DNA of 43,976 nucleotides, from assembly GCA_018813065.1 (NCBI GenBank), contig JAHJCH010000063.1:1-43976 (forward strand), read 5' to 3'. Both the position numbers and the translations under genes were made by a program. The notes beneath the pieces were generated by a model. It was not told where the DNA came from and did no database searches. It saw only the letters and a list, made by a program, of their open reading frames with translations. Shown here one piece after another: positions 1-8,640 of the stretch (the stretch's first letter is position 1; each line of letters starts with the position of its first letter). The DNA is from Myxococcota bacterium. GTDB lineage: Bacteria; Myxococcota_A; Bradymonadia; UBA7976; UBA1532.

Positions 1-2
1 CG

Positions 3-728
3 GGCTTCGCGCGTCACGCCCTCAAGGGGGAGGCGCCCATGGGCCTCTTCGGCGCGCGGCGCGCCCGTGAGGATCTCCAGATCCTCGCCGCGTGGCATCA
101 CAACCTCGCCGCCTTCCCCTCCGCCAGCGGCCCTTGGATCAGCGTCGCCTTGGGCCACGCGCAAGAGCATGAGCCCGTCGATCAGCAGCTGCCAGCGCTC
201 TTGTTTGAGATCCCCATCGGCGGCGTGACGCGGCGCGTCTCCCTCTACGGCGCCACGCTGCGGATCAAGGCCGATTGCAGCGCCGCCCTCCGCTGCCTCA
301 GCAGCGCCGCCCCCGAGGAGCCCCACTTCTTGCCCGGCTTCCTCACCGCCGCCGCCCTCTCCGCCGCCGGCGCGCCCATCGGGCCGCTCTTTCACGTCTG
401 CGTCGCGCCCACGCAGGCGGCGCCCTCCTCGAAAATGCTGCGCCGCTATCGCGTGCCCAACCCCAAGCGCGCCCGCGCCTGGCTGGAGGCGCTCCTCGTC
501 GATCTGCTCAACGGCGCCCACGCCTATCGGCTGCCCATCGAGGCGGCGCTCAAGCATCAGCATGAGAGCTGGCGTCAGCACATCCCCCTCACCTTCACCA
601 GCGGCCACAGCGCCGATGATCACGGCCCCATCGAGACCCCACGCCGCTTCCCCCCACCCCCACCCGAGGAGGTCCCCAGGATGATCCAGCGTCGGCTTGG
701 CCTTTGGTTTGAGGCGCGGGTGGAATGA
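3..728 (+). CDS. recC: RecC-like exonuclease V gamma chain, C-terminal part (5' end outside window)
   Basis: The frame is open from the left edge (base 3), so this is the tail of a longer gene; the ATG at 39 is internal. About 240 residues are visible. They contain a segment, LRRYRVPNPKRARAWLEAL, followed by a Leu/Ala-rich helix, which resembles the C-terminal region of RecC. In RecBCD the RecC subunit splits the DNA strands and scans for Chi, and its C-terminal domain contacts RecB. The gene ends in an ATGA overlap with the next gene, which is clearly recB, so the two are translationally coupled. The family call rests mainly on this position and on weak sequence resemblance. No nuclease or helicase motif falls in the visible piece. 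Confidence 0.6.
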   Translation, partial: GFARHALKGEAPMGLFGARRAREDLQILAAWHHNLAAFPSASGPWISVALGHAQEHEPVDQQLPALLFEIPIGGVTRRVSLYGATLRIKADCSAALRCLSSAAPEEPHFLPGFLTAAALSAAGAPIGPLFHVCVAPTQAAPSSKMLRRYRVPNPKRARAWLEALLVDLLNGAHAYRLPIEAALKHQHESWRQHIPLTFTSGHSADDHGPIETPRRFPPPPPEEVPRMIQRRLGLWFEARVE

Positions 729-3700
729 GCGCGCCTCTCGATCTTGAGCAGCTGCCACCAGATACGCACGTGGTCATCGAGGCCAGCGCAGGGACCGGCA
801 AGACCTACACGATTGAGCGGATCGTCGTCGCCAAGCTCCTGGCGGGGATCCACCTGGAGAACATCCTCGTCGTCACCTTCACCGATAAGGCCACCACGGA
901 GCTGCAAGCGCGCATCCGCGAGCTGATCTCGACGCGGCTGGAGGACTTGCAGCGTCAAGCGCGGCGCGTGGCCGAGGGGATCGCGGAGGAGGCGGCGCTG
1001 GAGGGCCTGGAGGGCCTGGAGGCGGGCGCGGAGGGGGAAGGGGCGCCAGGCTATGAGCGGCTCAAGGCCGCCCTCTTCTCCTTTGATCGCGCGCCGATCT
1101 ACACCATCCACGCCTTCTGTAACCGCGTGCTGCGGGAGCTGGCCTTTGAGAGCGGCCAGCTCTTTGAGCAAGAGATGGTGGACACCCGGCGGGTCTTTTA
1201 TCGCGCTTGGCGCGTGCTCCTGCGCGAGCGCTTCAGCGTCGAGCCCTCACACCGCGCGCTGCTGGAGGCCTGGCTGGAGTCCGGTCAGGACGAGGGCAAG
1301 CTCGAAGGGCTCCTCTTCGACGCCATGACCCAACGCTACCTCCACCATCAAGACGATGATGAGGCGGCCATCGAGGCGCTCTTTAAAGACCTCGAAGCGG
1401 GCTTCGATCACACCGCCCTCAAGCTGGATTACTCAGGCTGCGCGTTGCAGAAGAAGGCCCACGCCGACGCCGCCCATGCCCTGAGTCAGCTGGCCCTCTT
1501 CCTGGCCCGTCGCGGTGATCTCCATCAGCGCCTTGAGCGCCTCGCCGCCCTCGATCTCGATCCCCTCTTTAAGCCCAAGCGCGTCAAGGTCTCGCGCCAC
1601 ACCAAGCGCTTCCCCGACGATCTTCAGCGGCAGACGAAGAGGGTGCTGTGGACGCTGCGGCGCCTAGAGCTGCGGCGATTGCTCCTCAAGGGCCTGGAGC
1701 GGCGCGTCGTCGAGGGCTTCTTGCCCGAGATCATCGCCCGCATGGAGCGCGATAAGCGCCGCGCGGGGCTGCTCGACTATGACGATCTGCTCGATCGCGT
1801 GCTGCGAGGCCTGCAAGGGCCGCAGGGCGAGGTGCTCACCGATGCGCTGCGGTTGCGCTTCAAGGTCGCCCTCATTGATGAGTTTCAAGATACGGATGAG
1901 CGGCAGTGGGCCATCTTCCGCCGCATCTTCGTCGAGGAGATCGGGCGCGTCCCCCACGGTCAGCTCTATGTCATCGGCGATCCCAAGCAAGCCATCTATG
2001 GCTTTCGGGGGGCGGACATCTATGCCTACCTCGCCGCCCGCGCCGAGCTGCTGGGCCGAGGCGCGCTGCGCCTGCCACTGAGCGTGAACTTCCGCGCCAG
2101 CGCGCGGCTGACCGAGGCCCTCAACCACATCCTCGATCAGCGCGGCGAGGCGCCCCTCTTCTCAGGCGACATTCGCTATGACGAGCCCGTCACCTGTGGT
2201 CGCCCACAGCGGCGGTTGACCGCGCCGTCGGGTCGTGAGGCCGCCCCGGTGGTCTTATGGCGATTCCGCCCGCCCCCCAGTAACAAAGGTCAGCTCAGCG
2301 CCACGCCGCTGCGCCACGCCTTTGGGCGCCACCTCGCCGAGACGCTCAGCCGCCTGCTGGGCGATCCACAGACCCGGCTGCGCTGGGCGGACGCGCCGAT
2401 CACGCCCAAGGACATCTTCGTCTTGGTCCGCGAGCGCGTCGAGGCCCTGGAGATCGCCGAGCACCTCCAAGCCGCGGCGGTGCCTTATAGCTTCTACAAG
2501 CAAGATGGCCTCTTTCAGTCTGCTGAGGCGCGCCAGATCCGCGATGTGCTGCGGGCCATCGACGATCCCCATGATCGCGCGCGGCGGCTCCAGGCGCTGC
2601 GCACGCCCTTCTTCGGGGTCCGCCTCGCTGAGCTGGGGCGCTTTAAGGGCCTCGCCGGTGTCCACCCACTCCTGGAGCGCCTCTTTATCTGGCGCGGGCT
2701 GGCTGAGGCCGAGCGCTATGATCTCCTGCTGAGCCAGATGCTCCATGACAGCGGCCTCGTGCCGCGCGCCCGCTTCTACACCGATGATGAGCGCGCGTTG
2801 ACGAACACCCAGCACATCTTGGAGCTGCTCTTGGAGCTGGGCGCCCGCCGCCGCGCCACGCTGCGTGAGCTGATCGACCTCCTGGAGCGGTTTATCCGTG
2901 GCCTAGAGGCGCCGCCAGGCCGCGACGGCAATATCCAACGCCCCGGCGGCGCCCGCGACGCCGTGCAGATCATGACGATCCATAAGAGCAAGGGGCTGGA
3001 GGCCCCCATCGTCTGCCTCTATGGCGGTTACCGCCAGCCCTCCAGCGGCGATGTCTGCGTGGTCCACGAGGCGGGGCAGCGGCGCGTGATCTTGGGCCGC
3101 GAGGCGCAGGGGATCGTCAACGAGGAGATCGAGCGCGCCCGCCGCGAGGAGGATGAGCGGCTCCTCTATGTGGCGCTCACCCGCGCCTCAGCCCGCGTCT
3201 ATCTGCCCTTTATCGACTCGTCTCGGCGCGTGCAGGGCGCTTATGGCCCCCTTAACCTCCGCCTCCAAGCCATCGAGGGGGAGATCGGCCCGCCGCTCTT
3301 TGACGTGGAGATCGTCAGCGGCGGCGGGCAGACCAGCGCGGACTGGGAGGGCGTCGCCGAGGAGATCCAACGCTGGAGCCCCCCCCCAGCGCTCTTGAGG
3401 CGGCCTGATCTGCGCCCCGCCTTTCAGCAGCTCCGCGAGGCGCACGCGCCGCTGGTGATGACGAGCTATACGCGCATGGCCAGCGCGGCGCGCCGCCACG
3501 CCATCGCGCGGCCACTGGACGAGGATGAGCTTAAAGAGGAGGCGCTGACCACCACGCAGCTGCCCGCCGCCGCCGATGAGGGCGCGCTGCCAGGGGGGCG
3601 CGAGATCGGCCGCTTTCTCCATGAGATCATCGAGCGCCTGGATCTGAGCACCTTCGAAGGCGAGCCGCCCCTCGCGGCGTGGCGTCAGCGGCCCGGGGTG

Positions 3701-4297
3701 GAGGCCACCTTTATGGAGGCGGCGCGCCGTCACCACGTCGCCGCGCGCTGGTTGCCCATCGCCAGCGCGCTGATTCATCGGCTGTTGACCCGCCCGCTGC
3801 CCATCGGGGATCGCTGGATCCCCAACCTCTATGGCCGTAAACACCGCGTCGAGATGGAGCTGATCTACCCCATCCCCGAGTGGAGTCACCCCGAGATGGC
3901 GGAGGCGGCCGAGGCGGGCTGGCGCGCGGCGCGCGGCTTTATCAAGGCCTATGTGGACTATGTGTTTGAGCATGAGGGGCGCGTCTACTTCGCCGATTGG
4001 AAGAGCGACACGCTGCCCGCCTACGATCTCACCACGCTGCGACCCCATGTAGACCTCCATTATCCCCTACAGGCCAAGCTCTACACGCTGGGGGTGATCC
4101 GCTGGCTACAGATCAAGGGCGAGGCGGACTATGAGGCGCGCTTTGGGGGGCTGCTCTACCTCTTCCTGCGCGGCGGCGAGGCCGAGGACCCGCGCGACGG
4201 CGTCTATTTCCACCGCCCCTCCTGGGCGGAGGTGCTCTCCTATGACGCGGATCTGCGCTCAGGGGCGCTGCCCATCAGCGCCGAGGCGGCGCGGTGA
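725..4297 (+). CDS. recB: RecB-type exodeoxyribonuclease V beta subunit (UvrD-family helicase-nuclease)
   Basis: The product is 1190 residues, the usual size of RecB (about 1180 in E. coli). It shows the full superfamily 1A helicase set: Walker A ASAGTGKT at residues 20-27, motif II LIDEFQDTD near 383, motif III GDPKQAIYGFRG near 418, motif IV VNFRAS, motif V MTIHKSKGLE near 750 and motif VI LLYVALTRAS near 813. The C-terminal RecB nuclease signature is also present: YVDYVF, then FADWKSDTL near 1092, then a Tyr/Gln helix (YPLQAKLYTLG). It would unwind and degrade double-strand ends and load RecA at Chi sites. The ATG overlaps the stop of the RecC-like gene (ATGA). No recD follows: the next gene is convergent. 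Confidence 0.93.
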   Translation: MSAPLDLEQLPPDTHVVIEASAGTGKTYTIERIVVAKLLAGIHLENILVVTFTDKATTELQARIRELISTRLEDLQRQARRVAEGIAEEAALEGLEGLEAGAEGEGAPGYERLKAALFSFDRAPIYTIHAFCNRVLRELAFESGQLFEQEMVDTRRVFYRAWRVLLRERFSVEPSHRALLEAWLESGQDEGKLEGLLFDAMTQRYLHHQDDDEAAIEALFKDLEAGFDHTALKLDYSGCALQKKAHADAAHALSQLALFLARRGDLHQRLERLAALDLDPLFKPKRVKVSRHTKRFPDDLQRQTKRVLWTLRRLELRRLLLKGLERRVVEGFLPEIIARMERDKRRAGLLDYDDLLDRVLRGLQGPQGEVLTDALRLRFKVALIDEFQDTDERQWAIFRRIFVEEIGRVPHGQLYVIGDPKQAIYGFRGADIYAYLAARAELLGRGALRLPLSVNFRASARLTEALNHILDQRGEAPLFSGDIRYDEPVTCGRPQRRLTAPSGREAAPVVLWRFRPPPSNKGQLSATPLRHAFGRHLAETLSRLLGDPQTRLRWADAPITPKDIFVLVRERVEALEIAEHLQAAAVPYSFYKQDGLFQSAEARQIRDVLRAIDDPHDRARRLQALRTPFFGVRLAELGRFKGLAGVHPLLERLFIWRGLAEAERYDLLLSQMLHDSGLVPRARFYTDDERALTNTQHILELLLELGARRRATLRELIDLLERFIRGLEAPPGRDGNIQRPGGARDAVQIMTIHKSKGLEAPIVCLYGGYRQPSSGDVCVVHEAGQRRVILGREAQGIVNEEIERARREEDERLLYVALTRASARVYLPFIDSSRRVQGAYGPLNLRLQAIEGEIGPPLFDVEIVSGGGQTSADWEGVAEEIQRWSPPPALLRRPDLRPAFQQLREAHAPLVMTSYTRMASAARRHAIARPLDEDELKEEALTTTQLPAAADEGALPGGREIGRFLHEIIERLDLSTFEGEPPLAAWRQRPGVEATFMEAARRHHVAARWLPIASALIHRLLTRPLPIGDRWIPNLYGRKHRVEMELIYPIPEWSHPEMAEAAEAGWRAARGFIKAYVDYVFEHEGRVYFADWKSDTLPAYDLTTLRPHVDLHYPLQAKLYTLGVIRWLQIKGEADYEARFGGLLYLFLRGGEAEDPRDGVYFHRPSWAEVLSYDADLRSGALPISAEAAR

Positions 4298-4308
4298 GGG
4301 GCGCTCTC

Positions 4309-5220
4309 TCAGGGGCTCTTTTTTAAGCAGGCCTTCAGCGCGCGGGTGATGATCTCATACTTAAAGGGGTAGTCATTATCTAAGGCCACCATGGGGTAGA
4401 CGCGCTGGGAGGCGAGGAGGATCTCCGACATCTCCCCCAACACCAAGGAGAGCATCCGCCGCGAGGCGGGCAGGCGCGCGGGGCGCCCCAGCGCGGCGGC
4501 CAGCACGCGGGTCAGCTCCGTGTTCGTCACCGGGTAAGGCGCCACGACGTTGAGCGGGCCACGCAGGGACGCCGCCGAGGCGGCGAAGCGCAGCAGACCC
4601 ACGGCGTCATCGAGGTGAACCCAAGACATAAATTGATCGCCGTCGCCCAGGCGCCCCCCCAGCCCCCACTTAAAGGGGCGCAGCATCTGAGGCAAGGCGC
4701 CGCCCTCCGCCGAGAGCACGATCCCCAAGCGCGCTTGGACGACCCGCACCCCCAGCTTGGCGGCGCCCATCGCCGCCGCCTCCCAGGCCTGGCAGACATC
4801 GGCGAGGAAGCCCGTCCCCGGCTCGCTGCCCTCCTCAAGCTGCTCATCGCGGCGATCCCCATAGAAGCCCACCGCCGAGGCGCTGATGAGCACCCCAGGG
4901 CGTGACTCCAGGCCCTCCAGCGCCTCGACGAGCCGCCGCGTGCTGCGCACACGGCTTTCGCGGATCTCCGCCTTACGCTCGGCGGTAAGCCGCCCCTTGA
5001 TTACGGGCGCCCCCGCGAGGTGGTAGATCACATCGACGCCTTCAAAGGCCTCGGCGGGGGGGGGGAGGTCCAGCGGGTTGGACCACTCAAAGACCTCCAC
5101 GTCTGGGCCGAGGCGCTTGCTGGCAGCCTCTCGATCTCGGCTGAGGGCGCGCCCCCCGCCCAAATCTCTCAGGAGCGCTTGGCCGATCAGCCCGGTCGCG
5201 CCCGTCACCAACACCTTCAT
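4309..5220 (-). CDS. TIGR01777-family epimerase-like NAD(P)-dependent protein (YfcH type)
   Basis: This is a 303-residue short-chain dehydrogenase-fold protein. It starts MKVLVTGATGLIGQ, with the NAD(P)-binding GxxGxxG loop at residues 7-13. The family-typical segments ISASAVGFYGD, a GTGFLADVCQAWE helix and LNVVAPYPVTN are all present. The frame stays open for 23 codons upstream, but the ATG at 5220 sits directly after AGGAGG and restores the usual N-terminus, so it is preferred. Members of this family (E. coli YfcH, human SDR39U1) have no firmly assigned substrate. It converges on recB with only 11 bp between the stop codons. Confidence 0.88.
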   Translation of the reverse strand: MKVLVTGATGLIGQALLRDLGGGRALSRDREAASKRLGPDVEVFEWSNPLDLPPPAEAFEGVDVIYHLAGAPVIKGRLTAERKAEIRESRVRSTRRLVEALEGLESRPGVLISASAVGFYGDRRDEQLEEGSEPGTGFLADVCQAWEAAAMGAAKLGVRVVQARLGIVLSAEGGALPQMLRPFKWGLGGRLGDGDQFMSWVHLDDAVGLLRFAASAASLRGPLNVVAPYPVTNTELTRVLAAALGRPARLPASRRMLSLVLGEMSEILLASQRVYPMVALDNDYPFKYEIITRALKACLKKSP

Positions 5221-5410
5221 CTCGCCTCCTCGCGCAGCGGAGCCCTGAGCTTGAATCTCGGCAGCGTCGTCAATTTTGAGCTTTCTCACAAGAGGCTGTG
5301 GCTCTCAATCAAGTGATGAATTTCTAAACCCCGCTGAAGAAGTGGGGTAAACTCCGCCCCGCGTCGATCGGATCCGGCGAGGATCTGCGCACGAAGTGAG
5401 GTGATTGAGG
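5221..5410. promoter_or_regulatory. divergent intergenic region between the epimerase-like gene and the cytochrome operon
   Basis: This 190-bp gap must hold the start signals for both the leftward gene and the rightward cytochrome operon. It is visibly richer in A and T near 5255-5345 than the genes around it. A short ACCCC/GGGGT inverted repeat lies near 5328-5346. No promoter match was good enough to call. A GAGGTGA ribosome-binding site at 5398-5404 serves the ATG at 5411. Confidence 0.4.
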
Positions 5411-7357
5411 ATGAGGCGAGCCGCGCGAATCAGCGCTCAACCGTGGCCACGCGGCTTGGGCGTGGTTTTGATTGGGGCCTTGGCGCTGAGCGCCTGTGGA
5501 GAGGTCGGCGATCTCGCAGAGGGCGAGGGGGGCGTTCATCCGCGCGCCTGGGCCGAGGCGCGCGGGCACGCGATGGCGTTGCGTCAGGGCGCTTTTACCT
5601 TGGCGGAGTGCGAGGCGTGTCACGCCGAGGAGGATGACGGCCCAGGGGCCTGCAAGGCCTGCCATGAGGCGCCAGAGGGGCCGCGCGCCTGCATGACCTG
5701 CCACGCCGAGGAGGCCGCCGCGCTCCCCGATCGTCACCCCACACACGCCGCTTTTGACTGCGTGACCTGCCATGAGGTGCCCTCCGCCGTCGAGGATGAG
5801 GGGCATGTCGCGGATCGAGGCGCTGGCGATGTCCGCTTCTCGGGGCTGGCCGTCGTCCGAGGCTTCACCCCCACCTACGATCCGGTCAGCGGCTGCGCCA
5901 ACACGGCCTGCCACGCCGGGACGGAGGCGGCGCGGCCCTCGCCGCTGTGGCGTGATCCGGCGCCGATGCGCTGCGGGGACTGCCACGCCGTGCCGCCCTC
6001 GGGCCACCCAAATGATCGCTGCGATCGCTGCCACGCGGCGACGCTGACGGCGGAGGGGACGCTCCTGCCCGACGGGGCGCACTTCAACGGCGTCTTAGAG
6101 GCTGAGCCTTGGCTGGAGATGGCCTGCGGGGCGTGTCACGGCGAGGGGGATGATCCCGCCCCGCCCCGCGCGCTGTCGGGGGCCACAGATCCCAAAGATC
6201 CGGGGGTCGGCGCCCATCAGATCCACCTGCACCCCACCGCCAGCGCGCCGGTCCCCTGTGAGGCGTGCCATGTCGTCCCTGCTGTGGTCAACGCGCCGGG
6301 GCACCTCGACGATCAGACACCCGGCGCCGAGGTGATCTTCTCGGGGCGAGCCCTGCGCGCCGATGGCGTGGCGGCCACCTACACCCACGGGATCTGCGCC
6401 AACACCGCCTGCCACGGCGCCGACACCCCCAGCTGGACCGGCGACGCGCCCTGCGGCAGCTGCCACGGCGCGCCGCCTGTAGACCACCCGCGCCAAGCCT
6501 GTCAGCGCTGCCACACCACCGCTGGTCCAGACGCCACCATCGCGCTGCCGCTCCAACACGGCGACGGGCGCAGCGATCTGGCCGACTTTGGGCCGGAAGA
6601 CTGCGATCTGTGCCACGGTGAGGGCGGGCGCGCCGCGCCGGTGGGGAGCCACGCCGCCCACCAGCGCTTTGAGTGCGCGGCGTGCCACGTCGTGCCCACG
6701 CAGGTCTTGGATGAGGGGCACCTCGACGGCGCCGCCTCCACGGGTCGCGTCGTCACCTGCGCCGAGAGCCGCTGCCACGGCGTCGGCGCGCCGACGTGGG
6801 GGCTGCCCGAGACGGTCCAGGGCTGCGAGGCCTGCCACAGCGCCCCGCCGCCCCAGCACGCCAGCGGCGATTGCGTCAACTGCCACCCTGATCCCAGCGA
6901 TGATCCACGCCACGTCAACGGCCAGCTGGATCTCACCTTTGATCCTGCCTGCGATGGCTGCCACGGCGCGCCGCCGGAGACGGGCGCGCACGTCGCGCAC
7001 ATGAACGCAGGGGCGATCACCGCCGCGCTGCGCTGCCAGACCTGCCACGTCGTGCCCGAGGCGGTCGAGGATGAGGGCCACCTTGATCCTGATCCTGTGG
7101 AGGTGGTCTTGGCGCGCGGGCGCTTTGAGGCGGGCGGCTGCGTGGAGACGGGCTGTCATCATGGGCGAGGCGGGGCGGTGCCCGCGCCGCAGTGGCTGGG
7201 CGGCCCCGAGGCCGGCGCCTGCGATGGCTGTCACGGCGATCCCCCGCCCGGGCACCCCAACTGGGAGTGCGATAACTGCCATGGCGCGGTGGTGGACGCC
7301 GCGCGGCGGATCATCGCCCCTGAGCTGCACATCAACGGCGTCGTGGAGGTGCAGTGA
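5411..7357 (+). CDS. multihaem c-type cytochrome lipoprotein with CxxCH and CxxxxCH motifs
   Basis: The product is about 648 residues. A hydrophobic leader ends in a lipobox (LSAC), so it should be an exported lipoprotein. I count 18 CxxCH motifs and 4 CxxxxCH motifs. They are arranged as about four modules, each reading roughly CxxCHxVP, GHLD, a CxxxxCH, a PxW segment, CGxCHxxPPxxHP and CxxCH. This matches the Geobacter-type CxxxxCH/CxxCH domain known as TIGR01904. Such proteins are thought to carry many haems and pass electrons at the cell surface. Whether CxxxxCH sites bind haem is not settled. ATG 5411 is chosen over an upstream TTG because GAGGTGA lies six bases before it. The gene overlaps the barrel gene by one base, so it is probably the outer-face partner of that porin. 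Confidence 0.88.
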   Translation: MRRAARISAQPWPRGLGVVLIGALALSACGEVGDLAEGEGGVHPRAWAEARGHAMALRQGAFTLAECEACHAEEDDGPGACKACHEAPEGPRACMTCHAEEAAALPDRHPTHAAFDCVTCHEVPSAVEDEGHVADRGAGDVRFSGLAVVRGFTPTYDPVSGCANTACHAGTEAARPSPLWRDPAPMRCGDCHAVPPSGHPNDRCDRCHAATLTAEGTLLPDGAHFNGVLEAEPWLEMACGACHGEGDDPAPPRALSGATDPKDPGVGAHQIHLHPTASAPVPCEACHVVPAVVNAPGHLDDQTPGAEVIFSGRALRADGVAATYTHGICANTACHGADTPSWTGDAPCGSCHGAPPVDHPRQACQRCHTTAGPDATIALPLQHGDGRSDLADFGPEDCDLCHGEGGRAAPVGSHAAHQRFECAACHVVPTQVLDEGHLDGAASTGRVVTCAESRCHGVGAPTWGLPETVQGCEACHSAPPPQHASGDCVNCHPDPSDDPRHVNGQLDLTFDPACDGCHGAPPETGAHVAHMNAGAITAALRCQTCHVVPEAVEDEGHLDPDPVEVVLARGRFEAGGCVETGCHHGRGGAVPAPQWLGGPEAGACDGCHGDPPPGHPNWECDNCHGAVVDAARRIIAPELHINGVVEVQ

Positions 7358-8640
7358 TGTTATGGACACTGAGCCTCTGCGCTGCCCTCCTCTTGAGCGC
7401 CCCCGCCGCGACAGGGGGGGACACCAAAGGCCCGATCCAGCCCGTGATGGGCCCGCCCCCGGCGACCCCCAACCAGGTCATCGCGCGCAGCCGCGTCTTT
7501 ATGCGCCTTGATCCCAGCGCGCGCCCCGCGCCGGACGGCGCCCCTGTGCCCTCTGCGGTGGGCAGCTTCCAGCTGCGCTCACTCGGCGACGTGGACGTCG
7601 AGGCGTCTGGCTGGGTGGGTCACGCGCCGGGCGCCGCCTCTCGCGATGATCAAGCCATCAGCGGCGACATCACCAGCCTGCTCTACCGATGGGGGGCGGG
7701 GCCGCTGAAGCTGACCTTGGGGCGGCAGTGGTCGTCCATCGGCGGTCAGCGCTATACGGCCCTCGACGGGGCCACGGCGCGGCTCAGCGTCGGCTCAAGG
7801 GTGGAGATCGCCGCGCGCGTGGGCCTGGCGGGCCAAGAGCCGCGCGACGCCTTCGGCGCGACCCAAGAGGCGGGCGGGGAGATCCGCCTCAAGCCCCTGC
7901 GTGGCGCCACCATCGGCCTGGGCGTGATCCACCAGGCCCTTGAGGATGTGCCCTCGCGGACGCGCTGGACGCTGGCCCTCGACTACGCCCCCAGCCCGTG
8001 GTGGAGCGCGTCGAGCGCGGCGACGGCCGACGTGGACGCTCAGGCCCTCGTCGATGGGCGCCTGGAGTTGGCGGCGCGGCCTTGGCAGTCCGTGTGGCTG
8101 CGCAGCTACGCTCGCCACGTGCGGGTGGACTTGATGTTGGCCCCAGACGAGATGTTGGCCCTCTTCGTCGAGGACGTGCGCGATGAGGCGGGGTTGGTGG
8201 TGGAGCACCTCATCAGCCGCGCTTGGCGCGCCCACCTTGACGGCGGCCTGGTGCAGTCCAAGGATCGCCCTGGGGCGAGCCGTTGGCGCGGCGGCCTGGC
8301 TTTTCGCCCGCGCGGCGGCGCGGCCATGGGCTTGGACGGCGCGGTGCGCGTCGATCGCCTCGGCTACTCCACCAGCGGCCGCCTCTTCGCGCGCTACCCG
8401 CTGCGCCAGACGGCCTACTTGACGGGCGAGGCCCTCCAAGACGCGGCGGCCGCCCCAGGCGACGCCGTGGAGTACGCCTCCTTGACGCGCTTGGGCGTGG
8501 GCTTTGAGCCCTGGGCGGGTTGGCTGGCCCACGGCGCGGTCGAGGCCGCCGCCAGCCCGCGCTGGTCCCACCGCCTCGCGGCGATGGTCTTACTTGAGTA
8601 CGCCCACGGCGCGCCCGTGCGCTGGGGAGGGGCACGATGA
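7357..8640 (+). CDS. outer-membrane beta-barrel protein of a porin-cytochrome complex (probable)
   Basis: This is a 427-residue exported protein with a signal peptide (MLWTLSLCAALLLSAPAA). The remainder alternates polar and hydrophobic residues in short stretches rich in Gly, Arg, Trp and Tyr, such as LTLGRQWSSIGGQRYT and AWRAHLDGGLVQS, as expected for membrane beta strands. It has no haem motif. Its place between two multihaem lipoprotein genes, overlapping both (TGATG and ATGA), matches porin-cytochrome operons of the Geobacter OmbB-OmaB-OmcB or Shewanella MtrCAB type, where the barrel sheathes a cytochrome wire. The length is close to OmbB and well below MtrB. A GTG at 7354 is an alternative start. 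No named family is recognised directly. Confidence 0.7.
   Translation: MLWTLSLCAALLLSAPAATGGDTKGPIQPVMGPPPATPNQVIARSRVFMRLDPSARPAPDGAPVPSAVGSFQLRSLGDVDVEASGWVGHAPGAASRDDQAISGDITSLLYRWGAGPLKLTLGRQWSSIGGQRYTALDGATARLSVGSRVEIAARVGLAGQEPRDAFGATQEAGGEIRLKPLRGATIGLGVIHQALEDVPSRTRWTLALDYAPSPWWSASSAATADVDAQALVDGRLELAARPWQSVWLRSYARHVRVDLMLAPDEMLALFVEDVRDEAGLVVEHLISRAWRAHLDGGLVQSKDRPGASRWRGGLAFRPRGGAAMGLDGAVRVDRLGYSTSGRLFARYPLRQTAYLTGEALQDAAAAPGDAVEYASLTRLGVGFEPWAGWLAHGAVEAAASPRWSHRLAAMVLLEYAHGAPVRWGGAR

Noticed and set aside
5328..5346. ACCCC/GGGGT inverted repeat as a terminator
   Set aside because: The stem is only 5 bp with a long loop and no T-run, and it lies in a divergent region where a terminator is not expected.
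6095..7369. 424-codon open frame antisense to the first cytochrome gene
   Set aside because: It mirrors the GC-rich codon pattern of the cytochrome gene, has repetitive Ala/Arg/Gly/Val content and has no ribosome-binding site or domain. The sense strand has 22 haem-type motifs.
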